Source: Hyphomicrobiales bacterium (GTDB lineage Bacteria > Pseudomonadota > Alphaproteobacteria > Rhizobiales > Rhizobiaceae). Taken from it: a stretch of DNA of 64,000 nt. The stretch is taken from the NCBI GenBank assembly GCA_017305935.1, contig JAFKJU010000027.1, positions 23,858 to 87,857 on the forward strand. Reading direction: 5' to 3'. The notes beneath the pieces were generated by a model that saw only the letters and a list, made by a program, of their open reading frames with translations, was not told the origin of the DNA and searched no databases. This document shows positions 8,701 to 15,782 of the stretch, one piece after another (position 1 is the first letter of the stretch; each line of letters begins with the position of its first letter). Both the position numbers and the translations under genes were made by a program.

Positions 8701-10002
8701 GGGCGCACCAACCGCACGAACCAGGCACAGCCGCCACTCTTCCGCCCGATCGCAACGGATGTGAAGGCCGAAAGGCGCTTCCTCTCGACCATCGCGCGGC
8801 GGCTCGACACGCTCGGCGCAATCACGCGAGGACAACGGCAGACCGGTGGCCAGGGCCTGTTCCGGCCGGAGGACAATCTTGAATCTCCCTATGCGCGCGG
8901 CGCGCTCCGCCAGCTCTATCTGCTGATCGTGCGCGGCAAGATCGACGGCTGCTCGCTGGAACGGTTCGAGTCCTCCACCGGTCTGAAGCTGATGGACATG
9001 AACGGTATCAAGGACGAACTGCCGCCGATCACCACGTTCCTGAACCGTCTGCTGGCGCTGACCATCGAGCTTCAGGGCATCCTCTTCACCGCCTTCGAGC
9101 AACTGCTCGATGCCAAGGTCCAAGGCGCCATCGCCAGCGGCATATATGATATCGGGCTGGAGACATTGACGGCGGAGAGCTTCGTCGTCACCGACCGGAA
9201 GACCATCTACACCCATCCCGCGACGGGTGCTCAAACGCGGCTCCTTACGATCACCGAACGTCGTCGCAATCGCCCGATGACACTGACGGACGCCCTTGCC
9301 CATGTAGAAGATGACCACGGCAGGCTGCTGGTGAACGCCAAATCCGGCCGCGCTGCCGTGCAGGTGGCCGCCCCTTCGCTCATGCTTGATGACGGCGAGA
9401 TCGAACGCCGTGTCCGGCTGATCCGGCCGATGGAACACACCCACGCTCCGCTGAAGATGATGGCAGAGAGCCATTGGCAGGAAGCTGATCATGCCAGCTT
9501 CGCAGCCGCATGGCAGCGGGAGGTGCTAGAGACACCACCCTTCGCCGACAGCACTATCCATATCGTCGCCGGTCTCCTCCTGCCGGTGTGGAAACGCCTG
9601 CCGAACGAGTCGACGCGGGTCTATCGGCTCCAGACCGATAACGGCGAGCGCGTCATTGGCCGCCGTGTCTCTCCGGCCTGGGCGACAAACGCCGCGTCGA
9701 CCGGCAGAGCCAGCCTCACGGCGGACGACGCCTATACAGCGTTGGTCGATGGGCGGACCATACTTGATCTGGCCGAGGGCCTCCAGCTTCGCCGCGTCCG
9801 CGTCATGGGCGCGAACCGCATCGAACTCTCCGGCTTCGCCGAAACGATGCGCGAACGCCTGCGGTCCTACGGCCTCTTCACCGAGATCATCTCCTGGTCA
9901 CTGCGGTTCTTCGTTCCGGTCGACAGCACGGGACCGACCGTGCTCGGCAAGTTGCTCGACACCTACCCCATCGATCGTATCTCCGAACGGGAGGCTGCGT
10001 GA
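5713..10002 (+). CDS. Methyltransferase/strawberry-notch helicase fusion
   Basis: A 1,429-residue protein. The N-terminal third looks like an N6-adenine methyltransferase: SAM-binding VVLEPSAGTG (about residues 135-145) and catalytic NPPF (about 205). The rest is a strawberry-notch-type SF2 ATPase: Walker A-like GDGTGAGKGRQ (about 490-500), DESH at about 599 and the SNO C-terminal helicase block LGRTNRTNQ (about 995). Such proteins are conserved in these mobile elements; counteracting restriction or processing DNA during entry has been suggested but I regard function as unknown. Its stop overlaps the toprim gene start (ATGA-type, 9999-10002). Confidence 0.88.
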   Translation: MNIASPVAAAAAPTVLAAAHRLLDHLERGQRIDATVLRGAMESAFDASDSTGVWDWKTAYDACEAATVLFLRKYGKALFRKAASPPARLSAIGRIAGLLPTHTRRSEQSQALQQFSTPAPLGLAAVTAADITANDVVLEPSAGTGLLAVLAEISGATLLLNELAETRANILASLFPAIAVTRFDAAQIDDHLGHTAVPSVVLMNPPFSAMANVSGRMADACYRHVASALARLAPGGRLVTITGANFAPDAPDWRDAFIRLQSRSRVAFTAAIDGSVYAKHGTTFPTRITVIDKQPADDPTIFPTSPGRAPDIATLLGWIAAQIPPRPVAAMPTCNATASITAPRTVRGYLARSTAARPAMAAVDPEGVELAYETMDWTPPDGARLTDAIYEEYGLQSIRIPGSQAHPTKLVQSAAMASVAPPKPSYRPMLPANIHDLLSDAQIETVIYAGEAHGEYLAGSWSIDETFDVVRAAPADAEHSVRFRRGFMLGDGTGAGKGRQSAGIILDNWLRGRRKAVWISKSDKLIEDAQRDWSALGMERLLVTPLSRFPQGKPVTLLEGVLFTTYATLRSDDRGEKVSRVRQIVEWLGSDFDGVIIFDESHAMQNAGGGKGERGDVAPSQQGRAGLRLQHALPNARVVYVSATGATTVHNLAYAQRLGLWGGEDFPFATRAEFVEAIEDGGVAAMEVLARDLRSLGLYTARSLSYDGVEYELVEHQLTDEQRRIYDAYAGAFQVIHNHLDAAMEAANITGSDGTLNRQAKSAARSAFEQAKQRFFGHLLTSMKTPTLIRSIDRDLEQGHAAVVQIVSTGEALMERRLAEIPTEEWNDVRVDITPREYVLSYLQTGFPVQLYEPFTDGEGNLSSRPVFRNGQPVESREAVARRDELIEHLASLPPVPGALDQIVQRFGTDMVAEVTGRSRRIVRKGDRLVVENRAPSANLAETAAFMDDLKRVLVFSDAGGTGRSYHAELSAKNQRLRVHYLLEPGWKADAAIQGLGRTNRTNQAQPPLFRPIATDVKAERRFLSTIARRLDTLGAITRGQRQTGGQGLFRPEDNLESPYARGALRQLYLLIVRGKIDGCSLERFESSTGLKLMDMNGIKDELPPITTFLNRLLALTIELQGILFTAFEQLLDAKVQGAIASGIYDIGLETLTAESFVVTDRKTIYTHPATGAQTRLLTITERRRNRPMTLTDALAHVEDDHGRLLVNAKSGRAAVQVAAPSLMLDDGEIERRVRLIRPMEHTHAPLKMMAESHWQEADHASFAAAWQREVLETPPFADSTIHIVAGLLLPVWKRLPNESTRVYRLQTDNGERVIGRRVSPAWATNAASTGRASLTADDAYTALVDGRTILDLAEGLQLRRVRVMGANRIELSGFAETMRERLRSYGLFTEIISWSLRFFVPVDSTGPTVLGKLLDTYPIDRISEREAA

Positions 10003-11042
10003 TGGCGCGTCACGACGCTTCCGATCTTGCCCGCCGTCTCGGCCGTCAGGCCGAAGCGGTGTGCCGCCACTATCTCTCGGCAGGCCGCAAACAGGGCAAC
10101 TACTGGCAGGTTGGCGATGCCCGCAACAATCCCGGGCGATCCATGTTCGTGCGGCTGAAGGACTCGCCCAAGGGGCTTGCCGGTAAATTCACCGACGCGG
10201 CGACGGGCGAACACGGCGATCTACTCGACGTGATACGGGAAGCACTCGGCCTCATCGACTTCGCAGATGTTGCCGAAGAGGCTCGCAGCTTTCTGAGCAT
10301 CCCGCATCCCGAACCAGAGCCCGCACAAAAGCGGCACGCAACAGCGCCGGCGCCGTCAGGCTCAGCCGAAGCGGCACGGCGGCTGTTCGCCATATCGCAG
10401 CCAATCGGTGGCACACTCGTGGAAACGTATCTCCGCAATCGCGGCATTACGGCTTTGCACGGAACCGGAAACCTACGCTTCCATCCGCGCTGCTACTATA
10501 AACCCGACGAGCACAGCCCGACCGAGACCTGGCCGGCCATGGTCGCCGCCGTCACCGACCTCGCCGACAGGATTACCGGCACGCATCGGACCTGGCTCGC
10601 GCCCGACGGCTCAGGCAAGGCGCCGATCGACGTCCAGCGCAAGGCGATGGGCGACCTTCTTGGGCATGCGGTCCGCTTCGGGCTCTCCGGTGACGTGCTG
10701 GCGGCCGGCGAAGGGATCGAAAGCGTGCTATCGGCTCGTGAGGTCATGCCCGGCATGTCGGCGGCAGCGGCACTCTCCGCGGCGCACCTAGCTGCCATCC
10801 AGTTCCACGACCCACTGCGCCGGCTCTATGTCGTCCGCGACAATGATCGCGCCGGGGACGGTGCGCGGAACACGCTGATCGAACGGGCAAACGCGGTGGG
10901 GATTGAGGCGATTGCCCTGTCACCCATGCTCGGGGACTTCAATGAAGATCTCCGCACGTTCGGCCGTGACGCACTGATGGCGCATATCCGGGTGCAACTC
11001 GTCCCGCAGGACGTCGCCCGCTTCATGCTCCTGGCAGCGTAG
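9999..11042 (+). CDS. Toprim domain-containing protein (primase-like)
   Basis: A 347-residue protein, translationally coupled to the helicase gene. The N-terminal ~90 residues are of the DUF7146-like type found with toprim proteins; the C-terminal toprim fold shows the catalytic Glu in AAGEGIES (about 234-241) and the acidic pair in VVRDNDRAGDG (about 277-287). No zinc finger CHC2 motif is visible, so it resembles the plasmid-type primases lacking a classic zinc-binding domain. A role in priming the transferred or replicating strand is inferred from the fold and context. Confidence 0.85.
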   Translation: MMARHDASDLARRLGRQAEAVCRHYLSAGRKQGNYWQVGDARNNPGRSMFVRLKDSPKGLAGKFTDAATGEHGDLLDVIREALGLIDFADVAEEARSFLSIPHPEPEPAQKRHATAPAPSGSAEAARRLFAISQPIGGTLVETYLRNRGITALHGTGNLRFHPRCYYKPDEHSPTETWPAMVAAVTDLADRITGTHRTWLAPDGSGKAPIDVQRKAMGDLLGHAVRFGLSGDVLAAGEGIESVLSAREVMPGMSAAAALSAAHLAAIQFHDPLRRLYVVRDNDRAGDGARNTLIERANAVGIEAIALSPMLGDFNEDLRTFGRDALMAHIRVQLVPQDVARFMLLAA

Positions 11043-11057
11043 CCTGGAACAGGGAAG

Positions 11058-11079
11058 CGATGACGGTGCTCCGTCATCG
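11058..11079 (+). terminator. Terminator-like hairpin after toprim gene
   Basis: Perfect 9-bp stem CGATGACGG-TGCT-CCGTCATCG 16 bp after the toprim stop. No T-tract follows, so it may be a processing or Rho-assisted end. Confidence 0.5.
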
Positions 11080-11360
11080 TGCCCGTCCGGATGCGTTCAT
11101 CCATCGGAAGATGAACCGCGCCTCGGCCTTCGAGAGGGCGATCGGCCCACAGCCGGTGCGGCCCGGCAATGGCGGCGGCCGACTATTTTCCGGCGGCGCG
11201 TCCCGCGCCTTTCCATCGCGAAGCAAAATAGTCGCCCTCTGCCATCCTCCGCTAACGCTCCGGCCCTGACGCTTCGCGTCAAGGTGCAAGGCCGTCCCGC
11301 CCATGGGCTTCGTCGCCATGAAGGCCGCGACGGTCGCGGTCCACACCGACGGAGCATCCC
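11080..11360 (+). promoter_or_regulatory. Leader of DUF2493 gene (no ORF seen)
   Basis: About 280 bp without a credible gene. It contains GCCATCCTCCGCTAACGCTCC around 11242-11262, nearly repeated (GCCATCCTCCGCTTCGCTCC) before the DUF736 gene near 14379-14398, and GCATCCCATG at the start codon. The shared segment points to a common leader or regulatory element. Confidence 0.4.
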
Positions 11361-12287
11361 ATGAACGGGCACGACGATTACGAACCCCACCACAGCGAAT
11401 CCCCAACCGCCCACGTCCTGCACGAGCTTCAGCTCTACGGCTATCGTCCCTTCGAGGATGAACCAGATCCCCGGCCACTCCCCGAAGGCGATCGCATCGC
11501 TGGCGCCATCGCCGACATCTTCGATGCCCTGATCTCGACGCTCGAAGACACCCGCCTCGAACCCGACCTCGACGATCTCCTCTGGTCGACCGTCAATCTC
11601 TTCCATCGCGCCTCAGAGCGGATCGAACGCGAACTGGACGACAACGAGCAGGCACAGCGCCGCGGTCAGCGCGAACAGGATGGCAGCGAGGTGAAATCGG
11701 TCGAGTTGGAGCGCCTGACCGCCGAGGGGCAGACTCTTCTCGAACGCCGTGACGCCTTCGAACTGATGCGCGATCAAGCCGCCGACCACTTCGAGCGGCA
11801 TACCAGGTCAAGCTGGCGACCGCGCACCGGCTCCATGGTCAACCATCGCAACCTTACCGCCGCGATGATCGACAGCCGCGACTTCATCGCCGCCAAACGC
11901 CGCGCTGAGGCCGAAGTCCTGTTGCCCGCCGGGCCAAAGATCGCCTTCTCCGGTGGCGACAGCACCGACCACAAGCTGATCTGGGCCAAGCTCGATCAGG
12001 TTCACGCCAAGCACCCTGATATGGTGCTGATGCACGGCGGCTCGCCCAAAGGCGCCGAGAAGATCGCCGCCCGCTGGGCCGACACGCGCAAGGTGTCACA
12101 GGTCGCCTTCAAGCCCGACTGGACGAAGCACGCCAAGGCCGCCCCTTTCAAGCGCAACGACCAGATGCTGGCCGTCATGCCGATCGGCGTTATAATTTTC
12201 CCCGGCACGGGTATTCAGGACAATCTTGCCGACAAGGCCCGCAAACTCGGTATCCCGGTCTACCGGTTCGGCTCAGGTGGCGCGTGA
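11361..12287 (+). CDS. DUF2493 (SLOG/YspA-like) domain protein
   Basis: A 308-residue protein. An N-terminal helical, charged region (about 1-185) precedes a C-terminal Rossmann-like DUF2493 domain: PKIAFSGGDSTDHKLIW, then MVLMHGGSPKGAEKIAARWA, then the KRNDQML and VIIFPGTGIQDNL motifs. SLOG-superfamily proteins bind nucleotides or their derivatives; the ligand here is unknown. The stop codon lies in the loop of a strong hairpin. It is a standard member of this element's backbone. Confidence 0.85.
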   Translation: MNGHDDYEPHHSESPTAHVLHELQLYGYRPFEDEPDPRPLPEGDRIAGAIADIFDALISTLEDTRLEPDLDDLLWSTVNLFHRASERIERELDDNEQAQRRGQREQDGSEVKSVELERLTAEGQTLLERRDAFELMRDQAADHFERHTRSSWRPRTGSMVNHRNLTAAMIDSRDFIAAKRRAEAEVLLPAGPKIAFSGGDSTDHKLIWAKLDQVHAKHPDMVLMHGGSPKGAEKIAARWADTRKVSQVAFKPDWTKHAKAAPFKRNDQMLAVMPIGVIIFPGTGIQDNLADKARKLGIPVYRFGSGGA

Positions 12288-12297
12288 GCGCCACCTG
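12274..12297 (+). terminator. Hairpin with the DUF2493 stop codon in its loop
   Basis: Perfect 10-bp stem CAGGTGGCGC-GTGA-GCGCCACCTG; the TGA stop (12285-12287) is within the GTGA (GNRA) tetraloop. Followed by CCTCTTA. The same arrangement occurs at 13317-13332. Confidence 0.6.
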
Positions 12298-12324
12298 CCT
12301 CTTACGGCCATCCCATGTGTGGCA

Positions 12325-12786
12325 TCAGGCACGAGTTCTATTCGGTACGGCCATCATCGCAGAAACCTTGTTGGCGACCTCATCCAGAGTCGCCGTGAGC
12401 CGGTTGATCTGCGAGATCGTTGCCGTCATTTCCGGCCCATACCGCGTCACGAGATATTCTCTGTTCCCAGCCATGGCCGACAGATGCGCAGCAGTGCGCT
12501 TTCGCAGTTGGAGGCCATTCGCGATCGCCATTTCGGATCGCGCGGCAAGGTTATGTTGCAGCCCCCTTATCCGGGATGTTTCCTGTCCCATGAAGAGAAG
12601 CAGCGCGTTCAGATAAAGTTCGATCGCGTGAATGGCCGACAACCGGCAAGGAGCGCGTGATAGTGGATCTCCGCGTCGTCCGAGTTGCAGCAGCAGATGG
12701 GCCGCTTTTCTGTATTCTTCTGCCAACCGGAGTATTTGCTCAGGCGTGGCGGATTCCCCAGGGTATGTTTTCGGCGTGTCGGACAA
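12325..12786 (-). CDS. HEPN-like helical protein (accessory)
   Basis: A 153-residue, mainly helical protein on the strand opposite to its neighbours. The segment AIHAIELYLNALLLFMG followed by IRGLQHNL resembles HEPN-fold proteins, which include RNase toxins and nucleotidyltransferase partners. The canonical RX4-6H motif is not unambiguous, so catalytic activity cannot be claimed. It interrupts the conserved backbone order between DUF2493 and the small membrane genes, which suggests cargo. No clear antitoxin partner is visible, though a small overlapping frame lies upstream. Confidence 0.65.
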   Translation of the reverse strand: MSDTPKTYPGESATPEQILRLAEEYRKAAHLLLQLGRRGDPLSRAPCRLSAIHAIELYLNALLLFMGQETSRIRGLQHNLAARSEMAIANGLQLRKRTAAHLSAMAGNREYLVTRYGPEMTATISQINRLTATLDEVANKVSAMMAVPNRTRA

Positions 12787-12922
12787 TCAGTTCGCTTTCC
12801 CCATTCCCGCTCAATTCTGAAATAATACGGCGAATTGCATCAAGAGATTCTGAACGCCGTCCTGTAACTGCGCCGGAAGAACTCTTCCGACGCTTGACTC
12901 CATTGCAGCATCCACGCCGCAA
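12740..12922 (-). CDS. Possible small ORF upstream of HEPN-like gene
   Basis: A 60-residue basic frame whose 3' end overlaps the HEPN-like gene start by 47 bp. The C-terminal half (SLDAIRRIISELSGNGESELIV) looks helix-forming. No SD or family is recognised; it may be a coupled partner of the HEPN-like protein or a chance frame. Apart from this I see nothing in 12787-13158. Confidence 0.2.
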   Translation of the reverse strand: MRRGCCNGVKRRKSSSGAVTGRRSESLDAIRRIISELSGNGESELIVRHAENIPWGIRHA

Positions 12923-13158
12923 TGCGTCCTACGGGGCCATCATTCGGCAACTCCGGCCTATCGGAAACCACCCCCGCTTATCGGCACTGATCCTTGGTCC
13001 GGCCGGTGGCCTGACGCCATCAACCCTCAAGGGGTCGGACTACGCGAAACGCGTGCCGCCGCTGCGGTTTCACCTTCGCGGTGATTGCGGCCATCGGCCG
13101 GACACATCGGGCGCCTGTCAGCGGGGGATGGTCCTCCGCTCAAGCAGGAGCCGGATCG

Positions 13159-13326
13159 ATGTCCCTCAACGACGCTCACGCCTTCGCCTTCAGCCTCGCC
13201 GCAACACTCATGGTCGCTATCGTCATCTTCCGCGCCGGCGACGGCACGCTCTCGGTCACGCCCGCAACCGAATACGACGGTGATGCCGCCGAAATCGTCA
13301 GCGAGATCGATCCTTTCGCCCCGTGA
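13159..13326 (+). CDS. Small single-span membrane protein
   Basis: A 55-residue protein starting MSLNDAHAFAFS, with one transmembrane segment (FSLAATLMVAIVIF) and an acidic tail. A longer in-frame start at 13081 exists, but ATG 13159 with upstream GCAGGAG is better. The stop codon is inside the loop of a hairpin (13317-13332). Function unknown. Confidence 0.55.
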   Translation: MSLNDAHAFAFSLAATLMVAIVIFRAGDGTLSVTPATEYDGDAAEIVSEIDPFAP

Positions 13327-13332
13327 GGGGCG
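13317..13332 (+). terminator. Hairpin with stop codon in GTGA loop
   Basis: Stem CGCCCC-GTGA-GGGGCG; the TGA of the 55-residue gene (13324-13326) is in the loop. No T-tract. Confidence 0.5.
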
Positions 13333-13466
13333 AAGATCTTCGTGGCCGAGACGAAAACCTTGCGGGTTTCCGCTCCCCCTGACGGTTATCTTTTGCTACT
13401 CTCTGTTTCGCGCCGTGGTGGTGGTGGAGGCGCGACCGTCAGAGCTTTCCTCACGGAGACACCACC

Positions 13467-13706
13467 ATGATCTTTCTCGGCATTCTTCTTTCCATCGCAG
13501 CCATCGGCTTCTTCTGCTGGCTTCTGTTCACACTCGCCGTCTTCGCGCTTCCGTTCTTCGCAGGGCTGAGCGCCGGAACCTGGGCTTGGCACACCGGCGC
13601 GGGTTGGCTCGTAGCGATCATCGTCGGCATTGTCGCAGCAGGGCTCACGCTCGGCATCGGCCAGCTCCTGTTCGTGATCGTCCGTCCATGTGGGCGCGGC
13701 TGCTGA
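13467..13706 (+). CDS. Small two-span membrane protein
   Basis: A 79-residue very hydrophobic protein: two predicted membrane spans (about residues 3-30 and 47-72) separated by GLSAGTWAWHTGAGW. SD GGAGACACCACC precedes ATG 13467. It overlaps the next gene by 19 bp, suggesting co-translation. A similar protein is common at this place in related elements; function unknown. Confidence 0.7.
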   Translation: MIFLGILLSIAAIGFFCWLLFTLAVFALPFFAGLSAGTWAWHTGAGWLVAIIVGIVAAGLTLGIGQLLFVIVRPCGRGC

Positions 13707-13906
13707 TCGCGCTCGTCTTTGTCGCGCCCGCAGTGATGGCGGGCTATCACGCCACGCATGGTATCGTGAAACACACCATGCCGTCGGAGACCTGGCAGAT
13801 CGCTTTTTCCGTCATCGGCGCGATCGCTGTCGGCATCACTGCACTCATGCGGGTCACAGGCATGGCGGCCACCGCCCCGGCCGGTCAAGGCACGATGCGG
13901 GCCTGA
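13688..13906 (+). CDS. Small membrane protein
   Basis: A 72-residue protein starting MWARLLIALVFVAPAVMAGYH, with an N-terminal span or signal sequence and a second span (IAFSVIGAIAVGITALM). Start ATG 13688 lies in the end of the preceding gene. Probably a partner of the 79-residue protein. Function unknown. Confidence 0.6.
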   Translation: MWARLLIALVFVAPAVMAGYHATHGIVKHTMPSETWQIAFSVIGAIAVGITALMRVTGMAATAPAGQGTMRA

Positions 13907-14490
13907 TCGTTTCTCCATGCGATGGTTCGCCAGACCAAACGGCTGATCCGCGCGCCCGCCTCGTCGTCGAAGACGTGGCAAGGCGGCGATGGCAGCGTGG
14001 CGGCAAGAGGCCCAGAATCTGCAATCGTGCTGATACGCCTGGACCAGCGGCGTCCACGGCCCGACGCAACCAACCATGGCGTAGTGGCGGGCGCTCATGA
14101 CGCGGAAGAGCGTGGCGGCGGAGAAGCACATCCGGCCAGCCGGTAGGGAGGGATGAGCCGGTGAGAGATCGAACAATCTCCGTGCCGGTCGCGTCAGGTC
14201 GCCATCATCTCCGTGAGACATCCGTCCGCCGACCGCTCCAAACGGCCTCTCCAATGGGCTGATCTGGCCGAAGAACGGCTTCGCCTCGACCGCCTATGCC
14301 GCAACGGCGCGTCCCGACTTTCTTCCCCTGCCGACCATGGCCGTCATTCCTCGCGAGACAAGAAACTCGTGCCTGCGCCATCCTCCGCTTCGCTCCGGTC
14401 GCAAGCGATGCGTCGTCGGTCGTCTCCGGCCAACCGATCGCCATCGAGGCCGCATGGTGCGGGCTCGAAAACGGAAAACGGAGACTTACA
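13907..14490 (+). other. Gene-poor stretch upstream of DUF736
   Basis: About 580 bp in which I see no convincing gene on either strand; long minus-strand frames read through the real membrane-protein genes and look like shadows. The last ~120 bp share a leader segment with the DUF2493 gene. It could hold a long leader RNA or a decayed gene. Confidence 0.35.
14379..14398 (+). repeat. Repeated leader segment (second copy near 11242)
   Basis: GCCATCCTCCGCTTCGCTCC here, GCCATCCTCCGCTAACGCTCC at about 11242-11262; both lie 90-120 bp upstream of a backbone gene (DUF736 and DUF2493). Confidence 0.45.
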
Positions 14491-14817
14491 ATGGCGACCA
14501 TCGGCACCTTCAAGAAGACCGGCTCGAACGAATTCACCGGCGAAATCGTCACCCTCAGCGTCCAGGCCAAGGGCGTGCGCATCGTCCCTGACACGCGCTC
14601 CACCGGCGAAAACGCCCCCAGCCACCGGGTCCTCGTCGGCCGCGCCGAAATCGGCGCCGCCTGGTCCAAGACCTCGAACGAAGGTCGCGACTATCTGGGC
14701 CTCAAGCTCGACGATCCGAGCTTCAACGCCCCGATCTACGCCAACCTCTTCGACGACGAAGAAGGCGACACCCACTCGCTGATCTGGTCCCGCCCCAACC
14801 GCCGCAATGGCGACTGA
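14491..14817 (+). CDS. DUF736 family protein
   Basis: A 108-residue protein starting MATIGTFKK, the usual opening of DUF736, with the family signature RVLVGRAEIGAAWSK and the C-terminal SLIWSRPNRR. DUF736 proteins are small soluble proteins encoded by alphaproteobacterial conjugative elements; no activity is established. A second, diverged DUF736 gene lies at 20099. SD GGAGACTTACA is 11 nt upstream. A strong hairpin follows the stop. Confidence 0.9.
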   Translation: MATIGTFKKTGSNEFTGEIVTLSVQAKGVRIVPDTRSTGENAPSHRVLVGRAEIGAAWSKTSNEGRDYLGLKLDDPSFNAPIYANLFDDEEGDTHSLIWSRPNRRNGD

Positions 14818-14829
14818 GGGCCGCAGCCG

Positions 14830-14854
14830 CCCCGCCCGGATAATCCGGGCGGGG
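14830..14854 (+). terminator. Strong GC hairpin after DUF736
   Basis: Perfect 11-bp stem CCCCGCCCGGA-taa-TCCGGGCGGGG, 12 bp after the stop at 14817. No T-tract follows, but the strength and position fit a transcript end. Confidence 0.6.
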
Positions 14855-14944
14855 CCGAAGCGCTGCCGCCGCAACCGAATCAGTTAAGCCGGAACAACGG
14901 CTGAAGCTGGCCAATCAGCAGAAATTGCTTGGCTCGCAGCCCCA

Positions 14945-14970
14945 AGAACGACTATTATAGTCGTAGTTCT
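14945..14970 (+). promoter_or_regulatory. Palindromic operator/promoter of the HTH gene at 15007
   Basis: CGACTAT-T-ATAGTCG (14949-14963) is a perfect 15-bp palindrome, flanked by AGAAC and GTTCT that extend the symmetry. TATTAT inside it could serve as a -10 box, so a protein bound here would block initiation. It lies 44 bp before the start of an XRE-type gene, suggesting autoregulation. Confidence 0.55.
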
Positions 14971-15006
14971 GGCGCGCGTGCCGGCGTGAGTGGGAGGTGA
15001 TCATGC

Positions 15007-15261
15007 ATGATCACCGCCCGACAATCACGGGCCGCACGCGCGTTGCTGGGTTGGACACAGGAGACGCTCGCTGACAAGGCCCAGGTATCACTGACCGCGT
15101 TGAAGCGCCTCGAATCCGAAAGTGGCCTCGAGGTGTATGAGACGACGCGCGATCAGGTTCGTCGGGCCTTTGAAGGCAACGGCATCGTTCTCCTCACATC
15201 CGACCAGGGTGAAGGTGTGATGCTTGTCCGTGCGAAAATCGACAGCCGCAAGTCTTCGTGA
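15007..15261 (+). CDS. XRE-family HTH transcriptional regulator
   Basis: An 84-residue protein. Residues about 4-60 form an XRE helix-turn-helix (AARALLGWTQETLADKAQVSLTALKRLE) and the C-terminal part has the strand-rich tail of short plasmid and ICE repressors. It likely binds the palindrome at 14949-14963 in front of its own gene and controls backbone or transfer genes; the target is inferred from proximity only. Confidence 0.85.
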   Translation: MITARQSRAARALLGWTQETLADKAQVSLTALKRLESESGLEVYETTRDQVRRAFEGNGIVLLTSDQGEGVMLVRAKIDSRKSS

Positions 15262-15396
15262 TTTCTGCCCGTTCGAACTGACAGGCGATACACACGGCGC
15301 ATCGCCTGATGCGTCGCGATACTCGCTGCTTCGCACCCAAATCCAATGGTTAACACGGGGATTTAGAACAGCTATAAATGGGTACTGGGGCACAAT

Positions 15397-15663
15397 ATGA
15401 CGGACATAGATTTTCTCGACGAACCGCCGGAAAGCGCGGTGCTCACGGCATATGACCGTAAGCACATGGTTCTCTATCTGCGCCTGCTCGACGCAGCGAC
15501 TGACGGCGCCGATTGGTGTGAAGTCGTTACGATCCTGTTCGGCCTCGACCCCACGAACGAGCCGGAACGTGCGCGCCATGTCCATGACACCCATCTGGCC
15601 CGCGCGCGCTGGATGACGGAGCACGGCTATCGCTTGTTGGTGCGCGAAGGCCGGCTTCATTGA
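15397..15663 (+). CDS. DUF2285 domain protein
   Basis: An 88-residue protein. YDRKHMVLYLRLLDAATDGADWCEVVTILFG and the later RWMTEHGYRLLVREG match the DUF2285 fold, a putative winged-helix-like DNA-binding domain common in these ICEs. The same pattern (AVDGRTDGASYREIAEILFG, then GGYRQLLRH) occurs in the C-terminal part of the broken gene at 15783-16557. Confidence 0.8.
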   Translation: MTDIDFLDEPPESAVLTAYDRKHMVLYLRLLDAATDGADWCEVVTILFGLDPTNEPERARHVHDTHLARARWMTEHGYRLLVREGRLH

Positions 15664-15782
15664 TCGAATGGCGATGCAGTCGCGGCATCGCACGTTGCAA
15701 CCTTCAGGACTTCCGACCAGCATTGCAACCGGGAATCATCACAGGCCGCGATACGCACGAATGATGCGAGCCTGGAGGAAAC

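Noticed and set aside
13451..14254. Long minus-strand open frame over the small membrane genes
   Set aside because: It runs antisense through three plausible membrane-protein genes and has no recognisable domain; typical shadow in GC-rich DNA.
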